A stretch of 64,000 bases of DNA from Eleusine coracana subsp. coracana (GCA_032690845.1 CM064420.1:58950707-59014706), one strand, 5' to 3'; shown: positions 47,645 through 60,500, numbered from the stretch's first letter. The notes: generated from the letters alone by a model not told the origin. Numbers and translations are program-made.

Positions 47645-50600
47645 GGTGGGAAGAAAGACCCACCCAGCGCCAAGGAGGAGGAGGTCAACCCGCGCGGCGG
47701 TGCGTGTTGAGTTTATGTGCGCGTGTGGTCAGGGACTCAGGGTTTGTATAATGTGGGTTGGTGCGGGGCCGCGCGTTAAACAACCAATTAATCGACTAAT
47801 TAATGAACCATAACAACGTGGAAAGCCCATAACCTTGCCTTACACCGCTGACATTTTCGTCATTGGATATGCATCCGTACCTGTATAGACCGTTGTACAG
47901 GTCTTTTCGTATGTAGCTTATTGCTGCTTTCGCATATGCACCCTGGCTGAATTTAATTTACCCCTAAGTACGTTTTACGTATATGTCGGCAATTACTAGT
48001 TGCAGTAATAACTATATTCATCTCTGCACATTTTCTTTGTGTACCATATGAGCACCGAAAACATAAGAACGCGGCACGAATTAATTTTGAGTTACGAGGA
48101 AAGTATGGGAATTGCTAATTTTAAAAAGATTATGTGGTGGAAAGCAGAAAGGCGGGACTGGGTTCGGTTTACTTTTGGTACCAGGTCGGTGCTGCGCCGT
48201 GGACGAAGGAAGGGGTAAGCCAGCGCTGACCACCACGCATGGAGCCATTCCTCTTCTTCTTCTTCTTCTTCCCCATCCCGCCCGGTTTGACTTTTTAATC
48301 GATTGATCCCTTCGTATCTCTCTCGCTGCTGGCGTGGTCTTTTCCAGTTTCTTCGATCTCCTCGCACTTGAGAATGAAGAAGATTCTGTTCCTCTGGTTC
48401 AGGCCGGCCGACACTTACGTGCCTTTGAAGTTTCTCTGCGCCGCTTTCATCCATTGGGAAGGTTTGAGAAGATACGGTAGATACCAATATTAAACATAAG
48501 AAGGTTAGCTACTAAGTATGTCCATGAAATAGTTGATCATTAGCGTATACGCATGTGTCCATGCATATGGAACGTCTCCAACCACAGCCGGTTCAATTAA
48601 TCCATGTTACATGCTGTGCGAAACAATTCTGTTTTCTATTTTTACAAGTTTCAGATGGTGCTTTAATTTTTCAAAGAACAGAAGTTACCGGGTGTTGCGT
48701 GAAAATAACAGTTTGTTCCCCCGGGAGAGGTGAAAACAAAACAGTGGGTTCGACAAAGAGGATTCAGTTCCACACTGTAGTACAGGATTCCGGGCAACGC
48801 CGAAGCCGCCAACATTCAAGCTGGGCCTACCGTGTCGGCCACTGCCCGCTGACCCCCCTCCCTCTGGCTCAGGTCCCACAGGTCGGTGGCATTTGACCCA
48901 ACCCAACCCGGCGCCGCTTCTCAAAATGACCACGCACGCGCGCGCCGGTGCCCTTGCCATATTCCTCACGTGCTGTTCGCTGACCGTTTACCGATCCACC
49001 TGCAGATTAATCAGCTGCGCTTTGTTGATCCTTCGAATAGTCCTCTTTAATTTGTTCAACTGATTCCTACCCCCCTTCTACTAATGTTTTTTTTTCTTTC
49101 TCCGTTGCTATTTTTCTTGCCCCTAGCTTTCATCGGATCACAAACAACTGCCACATAAAGTACTAGTTTATTATGACCAACAATTAAACATGCATGTTGG
49201 GTTTTAGAGGAAGGGGACCTGAATAATATGGAGGGATTAAATCATGACCTAGCAACATCGACCAACTCTCCTGCGAACTTGTACGTACATGGTCGTACGC
49301 TGTCTGATGATGAATCGTTCCAAAGTTTTCTAGGAGTGTTGAAACAGCATCTTCCAGTTCTACACCTGGCTCATGCAATTTTTATACTATACTACTATGA
49401 TCATATATAGTGTTTGTGTTACGTTCTCCCTATCTACTAGTAGTACGTACATACGCGCGTGTGTATACGTGACTGATCTCGAAAGGTTGAGTGAAAAGAA
49501 CACCGAAGCTTTTCGTTGTATAAACATTTGTTCCCGGCGTGCTTAGAATTATTAGATAACCATGCATCCCTCCAAAGACTCCAGGCGAACAGCAGAAACC
49601 GGTCTATCTGCACATATGGAATAACAGTGTCGTTTGAATTTCACTACCCGTACGTGCTGTCGTTTCTGCAGCAGTGTGTCGTCGGTTGATTCGATTTTGG
49701 ATTCGTTGGCGACTTCGCGTGCATGGAAACGACGAATTGAACAGCTAAGCCAATTTTTTTCTCAGGGTAAATGTTTTTACACAGTTTACAGTTAACTAAA
49801 CTTTAGCTATTAGTACAAATGTTCTTTGCACACACTTGCTGCTGAGATTTCTCCTCGATCATGCATGAGAGAAGAACCAGCTTTCGGTCGTTTTACCCTT
49901 TGCGGCTTTTATCCGTCCCGTGTGGCGTCTGCTAGTGATCATGTGTCAGGCGTGCACTGAAGGAAGTTCTTTCGGTGCCATTTTTCATGAAAGGAAAAGG
50001 TTGCTGCGACATTAGGCTACGGGTGTATGAAGGCAGGGCAGGTTTCCTGTCTAGTAGTACTATAGTAGGCGGGGCAGATTACGTACCAAGACTTTTTGAA
50101 CAGAAAAAGTACTGTAAAGCACTTCAACATCCTAGAAGAGAGAGAGAGAGACGGATCTACAGACATTTGGCTGCTTTTTGAGCTACCGCATTTGCTTAAT
50201 TATTGACGCGCGAGGGGGAGGACGAGCAAATTAAATGGAATCGTGCGCGCAGATATGTCAAAAAGAGGAAAAAACACCGGGCACGCACGCACTGTGGCAG
50301 CAGAGCAGCATGGAGTGGACCTCCACGACGTTGACGTCGTGCGGGAAAACAATGGAGCACGTGGAACGCGTGCGCGCGCGCCGTTTCCTTGAAAACAAGG
50401 TTGCGGCCGCCTTTCGGCTGTCGGCCTCCGCCGCAGTGGCGAACGAGGCGGTGGTGGGACGTAGATGGACGCATCACCGGTCGAGCGAGGAAATCAAAGC
50501 CCGCGGCGCATGCATTCAGAGCGAGACTGATCTCTGATTAAGAGAGTTAGTAGCCAGTAAGCAACAGCTGTACGTAGTATTGTCTAAGCACACAGCAGAG

Positions 50601-51249
50601 CAGCAAGCCTAGCGCCAGACCAGACCAGACCAGTCGGATTCGGATGAGGCTGTCACGGAGGCGGAGCAGCGGTCAAACCGATGATATGGGTCAGCAACAT
50701 CCGGCGCCCTCCTTCCTTCCTTCCTGCTCTTTTCCTTCACGTGCGCGGAAACAACAGTAATCGTCGTCCGTCCATCTCTCTTGCTCTTGTTCAGTTCTTC
50801 TTTGGCCGTCCATCTCGCGTGAGAAGCGTGTGGGACACGTGTCGTGACGAGATCCGTGCGGACCTTTTGGCGCGCGGTCCGGTAGGAGTGACTGGGGCGT
50901 CCGGCGTAAACGCACATGCTGCGTGCAGCATTGTTCGTGATTGAATTTGTACTGTACGCTTCGTGTATTACTACCCCTACTAGCGTTGGAATATTGAGAT
51001 CTGAATCTTCCCCTCAAATTTTCCAAGGTACGATGAGAGTTCTGATGGTGACAGGATTTTTTTTGTTCCGTATGGTATGGAGCAGTAGTAAGAACTTTAC
51101 AGGCCAAGCTTTTACTCACTGTGCTGGAAAAGGAAATGAAACTGTGAGCCTTACTCGCAGCCCATTCAGAGATCCGAGATAAGGGCCACGTACTAGTCTG
51201 GGCTAGTATGGTAGGACCATCGGATGGAAGCCGACGTACCTGGGAGTAT

Positions 51250-52191
51250 GAAGTCCGATTTTGGTCTTTTAAATAATGTTGCTGTGTGATTTTGGTCTCC
51301 CATTTATAAAATCGGGCACTCAAAGTCCCTAAATTTTTGAATCCGTTCGGATTTCATCCCTACGCGGTTTTGAAGGTGGTTTCACCTGACATGGCATGTG
51401 GGGCCTATCTGTCAGGGTGACACATCATCTTTTTTTTTCTTTTTTTTTCCTTTTTCCCCATCTCCTTCTTCCTCCCTGCTGCATGCCGCCGCCCCCATCT
51501 CGGCTGCACGCTCCAAGCCGCGTCGGAGGGTTGCCACCACTGCCGCCGCCCGCCGCTCCCCAACCCCCCCCCCCCCCCCCGGTCGTATGCTCAAAGTCAC
51601 GTAGGAGGGGCCGCCGCCACGGCTAGCTGCCGGTTGCGGAACTTGCGCCATGGGCCATCGCCCGCTGCGTTTACGCCCTGGCTCGGACGAAGCTCGCCCG
51701 CCTGTCCGCCACGGTGCTTGGGGGTTGCGGAGGCGGAAGCAATGACACTCGCTCGGGGGCGGCGGAGGTGAGAGCTCGAGCGCCGACAGAGGCGCTAGCT
51801 TAAGGACATGCGAAGGCAGAGGCATGAGCTCGAGCGTATGTACAGGCGGAGGCGCGAGCTCCGACCAAGGTCCATAGATAGAGACTGTGAGACGAGGAAT
51901 TGGCGAGGAGAAGAAGAGAGAAAAAAAAATAGAAAATAGTGATGCCAGATGGCGACGGCGTGCAGCAGGGAGGAAGGAGATGTGGAAAAAGGAAAAAAAA
52001 AAAGAAAAAAGATGACGTGTCACCATGACAGATAGGCCCCACATGCCACGTCAGCCGAAACCACCTTCGAAATCATGTAGGGACAAAAACCGAACGAATT
52101 CGGAAGTTTAGGGACTCTAAGTACCCGGTTTTATAAATAAGGGACCAAAATCACACAACAGTAATAGTTTAAGGGATCAAAATATGACTTC
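51250..52191. mobile_element. Foldback/long-TIR element with GC-rich core
   Basis: Arms of about 250 bp (51250-51500 and 51945-52191) are imperfect inverted copies. Both hold TGTGTGATTTTGGTC, GGTGGTTTC, GGCATGTGGGGCCTATCTGT and CTGCTGCAYGCCG. The outer ends meet at GAAGTC. The core includes a 17-base C run (51564-51580) and frames that are open but unrecognised. No transposase and no certain target duplication; possibly a Mutator-like foldback. Confidence 0.75.
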
Positions 52192-52261
52192 TTTCTATTC
52201 CTTTTGCTCTGTCCTCTCTCTTTGTTTGTGCCCCCTCATTTTTGTTGCCGGTATATTACTA

Positions 52262-52495
52262 CTCCCCCTGTTCACAAATGTGTATTTGTTGACTTTTGGA
52301 TATTATGTTTGACTATTCATCATATTCAAACTTTTTGTAAAAAAAATATTAATTTTACTATAATATCTTTTATTAATAAATATATTTTAATTTTATCTTT
52401 TTTATTTTTATATTCTTACAATTTTTTGAATAAGACAAATGGTCAAAAGTGATGTCTGAAAATCAACAAATGCTAACATTTATGGACGGAGGGAG
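52262..52495. mobile_element. Stowaway MITE
   Basis: The left CTCCCCCTGTTCACAAATGT and the right reversed CTCCCTCCGTCCATAAATGT are flanked by TA (52260-52261, 52496-52497). Confidence 0.9.
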
Positions 52496-52532
52496 TACGT
52501 AGTAGCAGCACTATTTTTTTTTCAGAAACACT

Positions 52533-52757
52533 CATTTTCAATCGACTGAAAAGAGTATCCATTTTCAGTCGATGACTTATATGCGGTATGGTGCACATGA
52601 GATTTTTTTTGTTATTTATTTATTTATAGGATTATTTATATTAATTAGTATTATATATAAACTATAAAAAATTTTTGTCTTTATATATCCATTAAATCTA
52701 AATTTAAAGACTAAAAACATTGATTGAAAATAATCCTATTTTCAATCGATTGAAAAT
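52533..52757. mobile_element. AT-rich MITE, TTTTCAATCGACTGAAAA type, copy 2
   Basis: The left TTTTCAATCGACTGAAAA and right TTTTCAATCGATTGAAAA are inverted, with a second inner pair (CATTTTCAGTCGATG). It is similar in design to the element at 29860. Confidence 0.6.
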
Positions 52758-54400
52758 TAGACGCTCTCTTTTTTTTTTATAGAGGCTTCGACATTTCAAT
52801 TTCTACAGAGAAACACTACTAGACACGATTGAGTCGTTCTACAGTGGCGGTGGTTAGTTGTAGGTTTTCAGCCATGAATGCTTCTGGGCTCGTCGACCAA
52901 GCTTTGACCTCTCTACGCCGCCAGCGGGAGACGAATCGGCCGTGGCCCAATTGCAAGTCCATCCCACACCGGGTCGAGTGAGTAGGCCGGAGCTGTAGGA
53001 GATACGGTCGGTAACCCAGCCAACCCACAGCCAGTCAGCGACGTTGACTTGTTGACCGGGAGGTGGGGCAATGAGTTCCACATGAACGGACGCTGACATG
53101 TGGTACAACTCTCGGACGGAGACGCGATCCAAGGGGGACCCGATCAGCCTACTCCAGCGCCGTCGCGACCGGGGAGTCGTGACACCCAGGGCGCCCGCAG
53201 AAACCAACGAAGAAAGCCGCCTCCGTCGCTTGATTTGGCGGCTTGGCCGTTTGCGCCTCGTGACGATGCAACCTGCGGACGCACTCCTCTCGCTTGCAAC
53301 AGTTAGCCTGCGGTGCAGATACCTGTTTCTACTACTGCTGTAATGTAATCTTCCCTTCGCTGTCCATGGTTAAACATACTGTCGTACCAATCGTTATTGG
53401 CGCGTGACGTCGAGGTTGGACTCAACGGTGACGCCGCCACCCATGCGAGAAGGTGGCGACAAGGGAGAGCGCATTTATGCCGCTGTTATCCCCGCCACTT
53501 TCCTCTGCTCTAGTCCCTCTGCCTCGTCTTGTCGGCCAGTCACTTTGCGGCGCGCGCGAAGCAGCATCAGCGCTATTCTGAGCAGGGTAATTAAATAACG
53601 GTGACACATGTTTAGCCAATTCAGCTCAAGGACAAGGAAGAAACACCGGGATTAGCAGTAGACAGAGCGCGCATGTGAATGTTACGCGCCGCCCACGTGG
53701 TGGTTGCAAAGGTTTTTAAGACTGACCGTCCTGATCAGTTCAGCGGCGCTCATTGAATTTATAAGCTTGGCCCCAGCTGTCATCGACTTACGAAAATGAC
53801 TATCATCACTGTTCGTTTGAGCTGTCCTTGGACGCTGCACGGAAGCCGCGCTCGCGCAAGTAGCAGCAGTGGCAGCACGTACGAAAAAGAGCATACTACG
53901 AGAAGGAAGAAAAGAAACCCCACCCTGCGGCGGTACAGTGCATGCGGCCATGCCGCGGTCGTGTTCAGCCGAGGCCCAAGCGAAAGAAAGGGGGAAAAAA
54001 AAAAGCGCAAAGACGCGCGCAAGAAGTCGTCGAGGATTAAATCGCGCCGGATTTGGATTGGTTCCGTGTCACCGGAAATCCATTACGCTAGTTAATTATT
54101 CATCCCGTCCAAAGCGAGCACCTCAACGAGATAGAGAGAGCCATCACAGCAGCAGCTACCTCAGCTCGTGGACTTTTCATTCCCCTCGTCAACACCACCA
54201 CGGTTCCCCTTCCTCCTCCTTCGGTCCTTCCTCCTCGCGTTGAATCGTTCCAGTTCGCCACCGCTCACCTCCTCCTCTTCTAGGCGCCCCGCGCGGCATA
54301 CAAGTCCACACAAAGGAGGCTTGTACGGCTCGATCGCCAGCTGCTTCCTGCTCGTCGTCTTTCTCCGCCCTGTCGTCGTTTCCGGGAGCAGTTGGCGTAC

Positions 54401-55243
54401 ATGGACGCGGCGGACCGGTCGTCGTCGTCGTCGCCGCGGAGCCGGCAGCTGCAGGGCCCGCGCCCGCCGCGGCTCGCCGTCAGCAAGGACTCCCACAAGG
54501 TCAGGAAGCCGCCCATCGCGCCGCAGCAGCGCCACCACCTGCAGCAGCAGCAGCAGCAGTACCAGCACCAACACCACCAACCGCCGCCGCAGCAGCAGCA
54601 GCCGCGGGCGCCGGTCATCATCTACGACGCCTCGCCCAAGGTCATCCACACCAAGCCCGAGGGCTTCATGGCCCTCGTCCAGCGCCTCACCGGCCCAGGC
54701 GCCGCCGCCGGCCCGGCCCAATTCGACGCGGAGGCGGGCCCGTCCGCCGCGGCGCTGCCTCCGCAGCAACAGCATCAGCCGCCGGAGTTCCAGCCGCGGG
54801 AGTTCCTGCTCTCGCCCACCGCCGCGCTCTCCCCGGCCGCGAGGCTGGCCGCCATCGAGCGGTCTGTCCGCCCGCTTCCCCCGGGCCCTGCGGCGGCGGC
54901 GGCGCCGAGCTACTACTTCCCCGGCGCCGACGACTCCTCCATGCCGGTGGACTTCGCCGACGGCTTCGCGGCGGCCCTCGGCGGCGCGCCGTCGTCCCGG
55001 CCGGGGATCCTCTCGCCGGCGGCGCTCCCGCCGGCCGCGTCAACGGGGCTGTTCTCGCCGATGCCGTTCGACCCGAGCTGGCTCGTCGACCTCAGCAGCC
55101 CGTTCCTCCCCTCCGCGCGGGCGGCCGGGATGGAGCCGCCGTTCGCGCCCAGCCCGCGCGCCAACCTGCTGGCCACGCCCAACATGCCGTCGCCGGGCAC
55201 CTTCTCCTTGCTCGAGTACTTCAGCAACTACCCGGACTTGTAA
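54401..55243 (+). CDS. VQ-motif protein, MKS1-like (MAP kinase substrate 1 type)
   Basis: Intronless, 280 residues, from the first ATG in frame. The VQ motif is FMALVQRLTG (residues 89-98), preceded by SPKVIHTKPEG. The N-terminal block GPRPPRLAVSKDSHKVRKPP (19-38) and the later blocks SPAARLA, PGILSP and STGLFSPM match the layout of Arabidopsis MKS1 (VQ21). MKS1 is a nuclear substrate of MPK4 that binds WRKY33 and tunes defence gene expression. Several Ser-Pro sites are candidate MAP-kinase sites. A Gln/His-rich stretch from CAG repeats sits at about residues 42-67. MKS1-like identity is strong; partners in this species are inference. It faces the U-box gene, also of a defence-linked family. 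Confidence 0.92.
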   Translation: MDAADRSSSSSPRSRQLQGPRPPRLAVSKDSHKVRKPPIAPQQRHHLQQQQQQYQHQHHQPPPQQQQPRAPVIIYDASPKVIHTKPEGFMALVQRLTGPGAAAGPAQFDAEAGPSAAALPPQQQHQPPEFQPREFLLSPTAALSPAARLAAIERSVRPLPPGPAAAAAPSYYFPGADDSSMPVDFADGFAAALGGAPSSRPGILSPAALPPAASTGLFSPMPFDPSWLVDLSSPFLPSARAAGMEPPFAPSPRANLLATPNMPSPGTFSLLEYFSNYPDL

Positions 55244-57522
55244 ATCATCATCTTTTTCATTAACCCTGCTGCTGATTGATTAATTTCATTGCTTCGTCTT
55301 GGCCGTCAGAAGCGCATCCGTGTACTAACATCCCTGGTTAATTTGTTCCTGATCTTTTTCTTTCACCGGTGTATGGTAAATTAATGAGAATCAAAGAGCT
55401 CATGACACTGATGATTGTTACAGCATTATTTTTTTTTTCATTCTTGAATGAGAATTCGATAGCCTGCGGTTAGATACTATGGGCCATGTCGGCACTCGGC
55501 AGGTGAGAGCAAGTTGGCCTTCGGTGGCTACCGATTGATTATTCCATTATTTAATTGTTTCTGGAGTAGGAACTCTCGTTGGCGAGTTTGCAACTGAATT
55601 GAAATCGTCAACCACAGGTTGGTAGAGGCTGCTAATCTCCTCTCATTTCTTGCATATTTTGTTCTATTTTTTTCTCTATGAGATTTGCATATTTAATTCT
55701 TCGATGACCGGGTTGCTTGTAAACAAAGGAGAAGATGATTGACTTTTTCATTGATACAAAAATATTAGCTTTATTTATTGTTTGTTTATTCCTTACAAAT
55801 TATGCGTGTTCTATTCTTGTCTTCCTCACTGCCACCTGGGGGCCGTCTCTTACCTGTACCATTTGAATTTGATCCTCGTCTTTCATGGTTCAGATGACAA
55901 TTAGTCGCAAACCTGAGTATTATTCGGTCCAACCGCAACGCCCAGCTCACGTTAGAGGCTGTTATTTTAACAACGAAGAAAGCTGACAGTATGCTTGTCG
56001 AACCAACACAGGATAACTGCGGCTACACCATTTCCTAGGCCTGCCTAGTATACTATACACACAACAAAAATCAACTTGTTAACTTTTAGCTAACTAAAAA
56101 TGTAAACAATTTTTAATTATCGTTTTGAATCATTATATCTGAATCCAATAATTTATAATTATAATATAGATATTTTTTAAAAAAATTTAAAACACAAAGT
56201 AACAAACTCTTTCGTTGGAAAACACTACAAAAAAAAACTATCTCCTCCTTTTCTGATATAATGAGCTGGGATCATAGTATTACTCAACTCATATCTCATT
56301 TTTTTTTCAATGTGGGGTTACATGTTTTCCTATCACGTAACAAAACACACCCAAGTTATGAATGACAGTGGATCGAGTTCGGGTTGATGCAAAAACTCAC
56401 CCACCATAAAAAGGTTTTGGGTGGAACTTGACACCCACGCATGCACCCATGGATGGGAATTGAGATCCATTATTCACACCCTTCGGGTTTCGGGTGGGTG
56501 TCGGGTGTCCGTCGGACTTCATATGTCATATAATAAGTATTTCAAAATAAATATTTTAACGAGGTCAACATAAATACACAATATCTATATATATCACGAC
56601 AATCAACAAAAGAGAGTTATGAATATGTACGTAGATAATTCTATATAAATTCTTAATAATTTAGTCATCACTCTTATCACATGGAAATTTATTTAGAGTT
56701 ATTTTATTATAAGATGACACTAAATCTTATATGCGAATATGATTTGGGACCCAACGGATCATCCGTAGGTGAAAAATAAAACTCACACCCATACTCGTGT
56801 TTGTCGAGTTATATATGGGTGATACCAATGGATAAAAAATTAGATCCACGTCTGCATCTATAGGATGTAAAACCCATCTGACCCCACCAGGGATTAAAAA
56901 AACGCTACAATAGCGGGTTTTTTTCTCGCTGAAAAGCCGATCGATAAATCAGGAAAATCAATCAAAAACTGTTTTTGCTACAGTACCAGGTCTGTTTTTT
57001 TTCGATAAACCAGATATCTGGTGAAACCGAGCCGGATCGGTTTTACCGAAAACCGCGAAAACCGACTGTTTTTCAATGGTTTTTCACCCACACGCATAGG
57101 AGAAATTGCTATCCAAATATGAAATTGAGGAGCACATATGATGAACTCAGTGCATCGTGAGGGTATTCAAAAGTTCATAAAAAATCTATTACCATACTTG
57201 AGACATAATATAAAGGTTGAAGACCAAACCAGTAACCATTTTATCCCTCACTTTGATCAGAACCGAGTTTCATCCCTAACTTTCAAATATCCTGTTTCTA
57301 ACTTTCATTTTAAGCTTAATATATTGCGGGTATTTTACTCTAAATTAGTCTCTAGTATGATTTATTAATGATAGATATTTCGGGCCCAATCCAAAACTCG
57401 GAAAAAGATCTTTCCTCGCCAAGGGCCGTCGAAGCAGGAGCGAGGGACTCCGTTATCTTCTTCGCTTCCCTCGCTCTGCTCGCTCTCCGCCTCTCCCTCC
57501 CCTCTCTACCATCGCCGCCGCC
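55244..57522. other. Intergenic: VQ 3' flank and RNase J promoter side
   Basis: It contains one AT-rich MITE copy (56076-56225), a region with repeated GGGTG(G) motifs (56360-56520 and 56740-56890) and a stretch with CGGTTTTACCGAAAACCG-like palindromes (56990-57075); the last two resemble dispersed plant repeats. The last 150 bp, from about 57370, are the probable RNase J core promoter and 5' UTR. Confidence 0.5.
56076..56225. mobile_element. AT-rich MITE, copy 3
   Basis: It shares AATCCAATAATTTATAATTA and AACACAAAGTAACAAACTCT with the element at 29860-30023. The ends are degenerate (AACTTTTAGCTAACTAAAAATG on the left). Confidence 0.5.
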
Positions 57523-60500
57523 ATGGTGGCGCTTGCTTCCGTCTCTTCTCTCTGCCCCTGTGGCATCGCTCGCCGCCGTTCTTCCTCCACCCCCGCTGCC
57601 ACCTCCGTCTCGACCACCATCTCATGCTGCGCGGTCGCAACTCCGTCCTCCGGGAAAGGTACATAGGGCTGCCTCCTCTTATCTCCACTACTTCTTGTAT
57701 ATGGATTTGTGCGATTGAAAATGAACTTGCTGTCACATGCCTATCAGAAAACTTGTGAATCCCACTACATTTCGAACTGATGCTTCTTGTCGCCGCAATT
57801 TCACCGAACAGTGTGCACTAGGACCTTTAGACCGTTAGCATCAATAGCTGTTTATTCCTCGGCCAAAAAAAAGGGGGGGGGGGGGGGGGGGGGGGGGGGG
57901 ATACGGGCGTCAGACTGGTTAAGCGTATCTAGACTGAACTGCTTCGTAACTGTTAACACCATTGTGACTTGTGATTGATAAGCGTCTATGGCTTCATTTC
58001 TTCAATGCAAGATTGTTTGGTGGATTCTACGAGTTCAATACCAAAACAGATTACCTAGATGCTATGGCGTTCAGCTGTTTAGAAGTCTTTTGATGTAAGG
58101 TTCATGGGTAAGAATTATCCTAACGTGGACACTCACAAGCCACGGACATTACCACCTTACGCAGGGCCTCAGGAATCTAGAACACCACGTACCAGGCTAC
58201 GGAGAACCGAGGGTGCCACTAAGAGCTTGGAAGATTCGGTCAAGCGAAAGATGGAGCAGTTCTATGAAGGGCTTGACGGTCCACCTCTTCGAGTCCTCCC
58301 GATCGGTGGTCTTGGGGAAATCGGCATGAACTGCATGCTCGTTGGAAATTATGACCGATACATATTGATTGATGCAGGAGTTATGTTCCCAGAGTACGTA
58401 TTCTGTTTCTTTGGCTTGCCTGTGCTTTCACCGTAGTTGGTTTCACATCATTATTTTACTCATATATGTGTTTCTTACGTGTCTGGATGCTTCTACATCT
58501 ATAGAGAATCATATTCACATGTGAATTTTAGTTAGATCCTTTACTTGTAGCCATTCATCCCTGTTGCTTAACACCTGCTCCACATTCTACAGTAGATTCA
58601 AACAAAGTTAGTGTGTCTATATTTTTAATAGAAAATCGTTTATTTACAAGGGAGGGCTTGGTATTTAACTGTTTCACTTGTAGTCTATGACACCGCCACA
58701 CAATAAATCAATAACTTCTATTTTTATTGCCTATTCACTATAGATCCTGTATGAATTTTCTTTTTACCATTCTATGTTTTCACTGAAATATTTTTTTATT
58801 CAATTTGTTTTCAGCTACGATGAGTTTGGTGTGCAAAAAATTATCCCAGACACCACATTCATCAAGAAATGGAGCCACAAAATCGAAGCAGTCATCATAA
58901 CTCATGGTCATGAAGATCACATCGGTGCGTTGCCTTGGGTAAATAAATTCTCCTTTTACTCAACTTCCCCATTTGAATTCATGCTGCTCATTTTCTATGA
59001 TAGTCATATCATTATTCAAGTCACATATCTTTCGAGAGTCTAAACAGCACAAGGGAGAATTTGGTGCCTATTGCCTAGTAGAAAAGTTTTTTTTTTGTGC
59101 AGACTGATTATTTTGTTACATAGCGGATTCCTTTGTGTATACTTAGTGGTGAATATATTTTCACAGTTATACTAATCTAGAAGTGATCTGAAAGTTATTT
59201 CCTGGCTGCTTCAATTGATGCACATAAGAACATGCATACTAGCATACCCATAAACTTAACACTTTCACATGATAATATTAGGTATTCGTTATCAAAATTG
59301 CTTTCATATGATGAATATTTTCTCTGGCGTGTGATGTACTTTCTGTTATGTAAGGTAGTGGTTGTCCTAAAACACACTTAAGTATGCATAACTGACTGAA
59401 TGATTATGATTTTAGCATGTTATCTGTATATTGTTTCTTCTGCAATTACCCACTTTTCAGTGACACTGCTTGATTAATTGATACGGTATCGTGGTATTGT
59501 AGTTCTTGAATGTTCTCATGTATCAAGCTGAATCTCTATTTGTATGAGTAACTTTTCATATGCTAATATTTCCCTTCGTCTTTGATGTCAATAGGTAATC
59601 CCAGCACTGGATTCAACCACACCGATTTACGCATCATCTTTTACGATGGAGGTAACACTCAAACTTGTTTTGATTAATACTCACATTTTCGTTGTTTTAC
59701 ACTGTGAGTGTAGCATAGGTACAGCCTTTATAATATTTGTCAAATTTCATATTTTTAATATGCGTGTTTTCATAATTTGGCAGCTTATAAAGAAGCGTTT
59801 AAAGGAGTTTGGAATTTTCCTCTCATCTAGGCTAAAGGTTTTTAGAATTAAGAAGAGATTTCAGGCTGGACCATTTGAAGTGGAACCAATTCGTGTAACT
59901 CACTCAATTCCTGATTGCTGCGGCTTAGTGCTTCGCTGTGGTGATGGAACAATTTTCCATACTGGTGACTGGAAGGTAAGTTATATCAGCATAACTGTAT
60001 ACTCGTCAATGTTTAAAAAAGCGGAAACAAAAAGCGAGCGGAGAGACTCCGCCTAGCGCCTAGGCCAACTAGCGGCGCCTAGGCGTTTCTAGGCGTTTAA
60101 GCGGTAAATATTTATTATAAATAAATAAATAAATAAGAAGAATAAAAAATAAAAACTCAATATCCATTTATTGGGCTTTCAGTACAAAAGCCTATCTAGC
60201 CCAAGTCCCTGTCTGAGTCACGTAGTCTCATTTTGACCTGTGCCTATGTCCGGTTACCAGCCACTGACTCACGTATGGATAGACATACCAGCCGCCACTG
60301 TCGCCGCCTCTTGCTTTTGCTTGTGTCTCTCGATGCTTTTCTCTAGTCAAGCGAAGCTATGGAGGACGAGCTCGCCAGGAGGAATAGGAAGAGCGGGCAT
60401 GCACATCTCCCTGTTGCACTTGAGCCATGGTTGGAACCCGACGGTGGACCAGAGGCCCAGAGCTCTCCATGGCGAGTGCCCAACTGCCAGGATGGCCTCC

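Larger units (their letters stand above)
47645..54400. other. Upstream region between the divergent U-box and VQ genes
   Basis: This 6.8-kb region carries both promoters. It contains a CTT microsatellite (48250-48272), an ACCAG short repeat (50621-50633) and three MITE-like elements between 51250 and 52757. GC-rich islands at 48170-48900, 50200-50900 and 53000-53600 have short frames on both strands but no recognisable protein. The last 300 bp before 54401 are pyrimidine- and GC-rich and look like the 5' UTR of the VQ gene. Confidence 0.5.

Noticed and set aside
47473..47688. N-terminal extension of the U-box protein by 72 codons
   Set aside because: A TATA box lies within it and the family starts near the U-box, so it is 5' UTR or promoter.
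48092..48487. 131-codon ORF with poly-Glu
   Set aside because: The Glu run is a CTT microsatellite and the rest has no similarity.
50196..50537. Overlapping ORFs of about 100 codons on both strands
   Set aside because: GC-rich upstream sequence without codon-like pattern or known motif.
54168..55283. 371-codon ORF overlapping the VQ gene
   Set aside because: Ser/Arg/Pro-rich alternative frame; the VQ frame carries all conserved motifs.
57368..57718. 116-codon ORF covering RNase J exon 1
   Set aside because: Wrong frame relative to the transit peptide, and it cannot be spliced in phase to exon 2.
59646..60056. 136-codon ORF across RNase J exon 5
   Set aside because: It runs through intron sequence; only 59784-59975 is coding.
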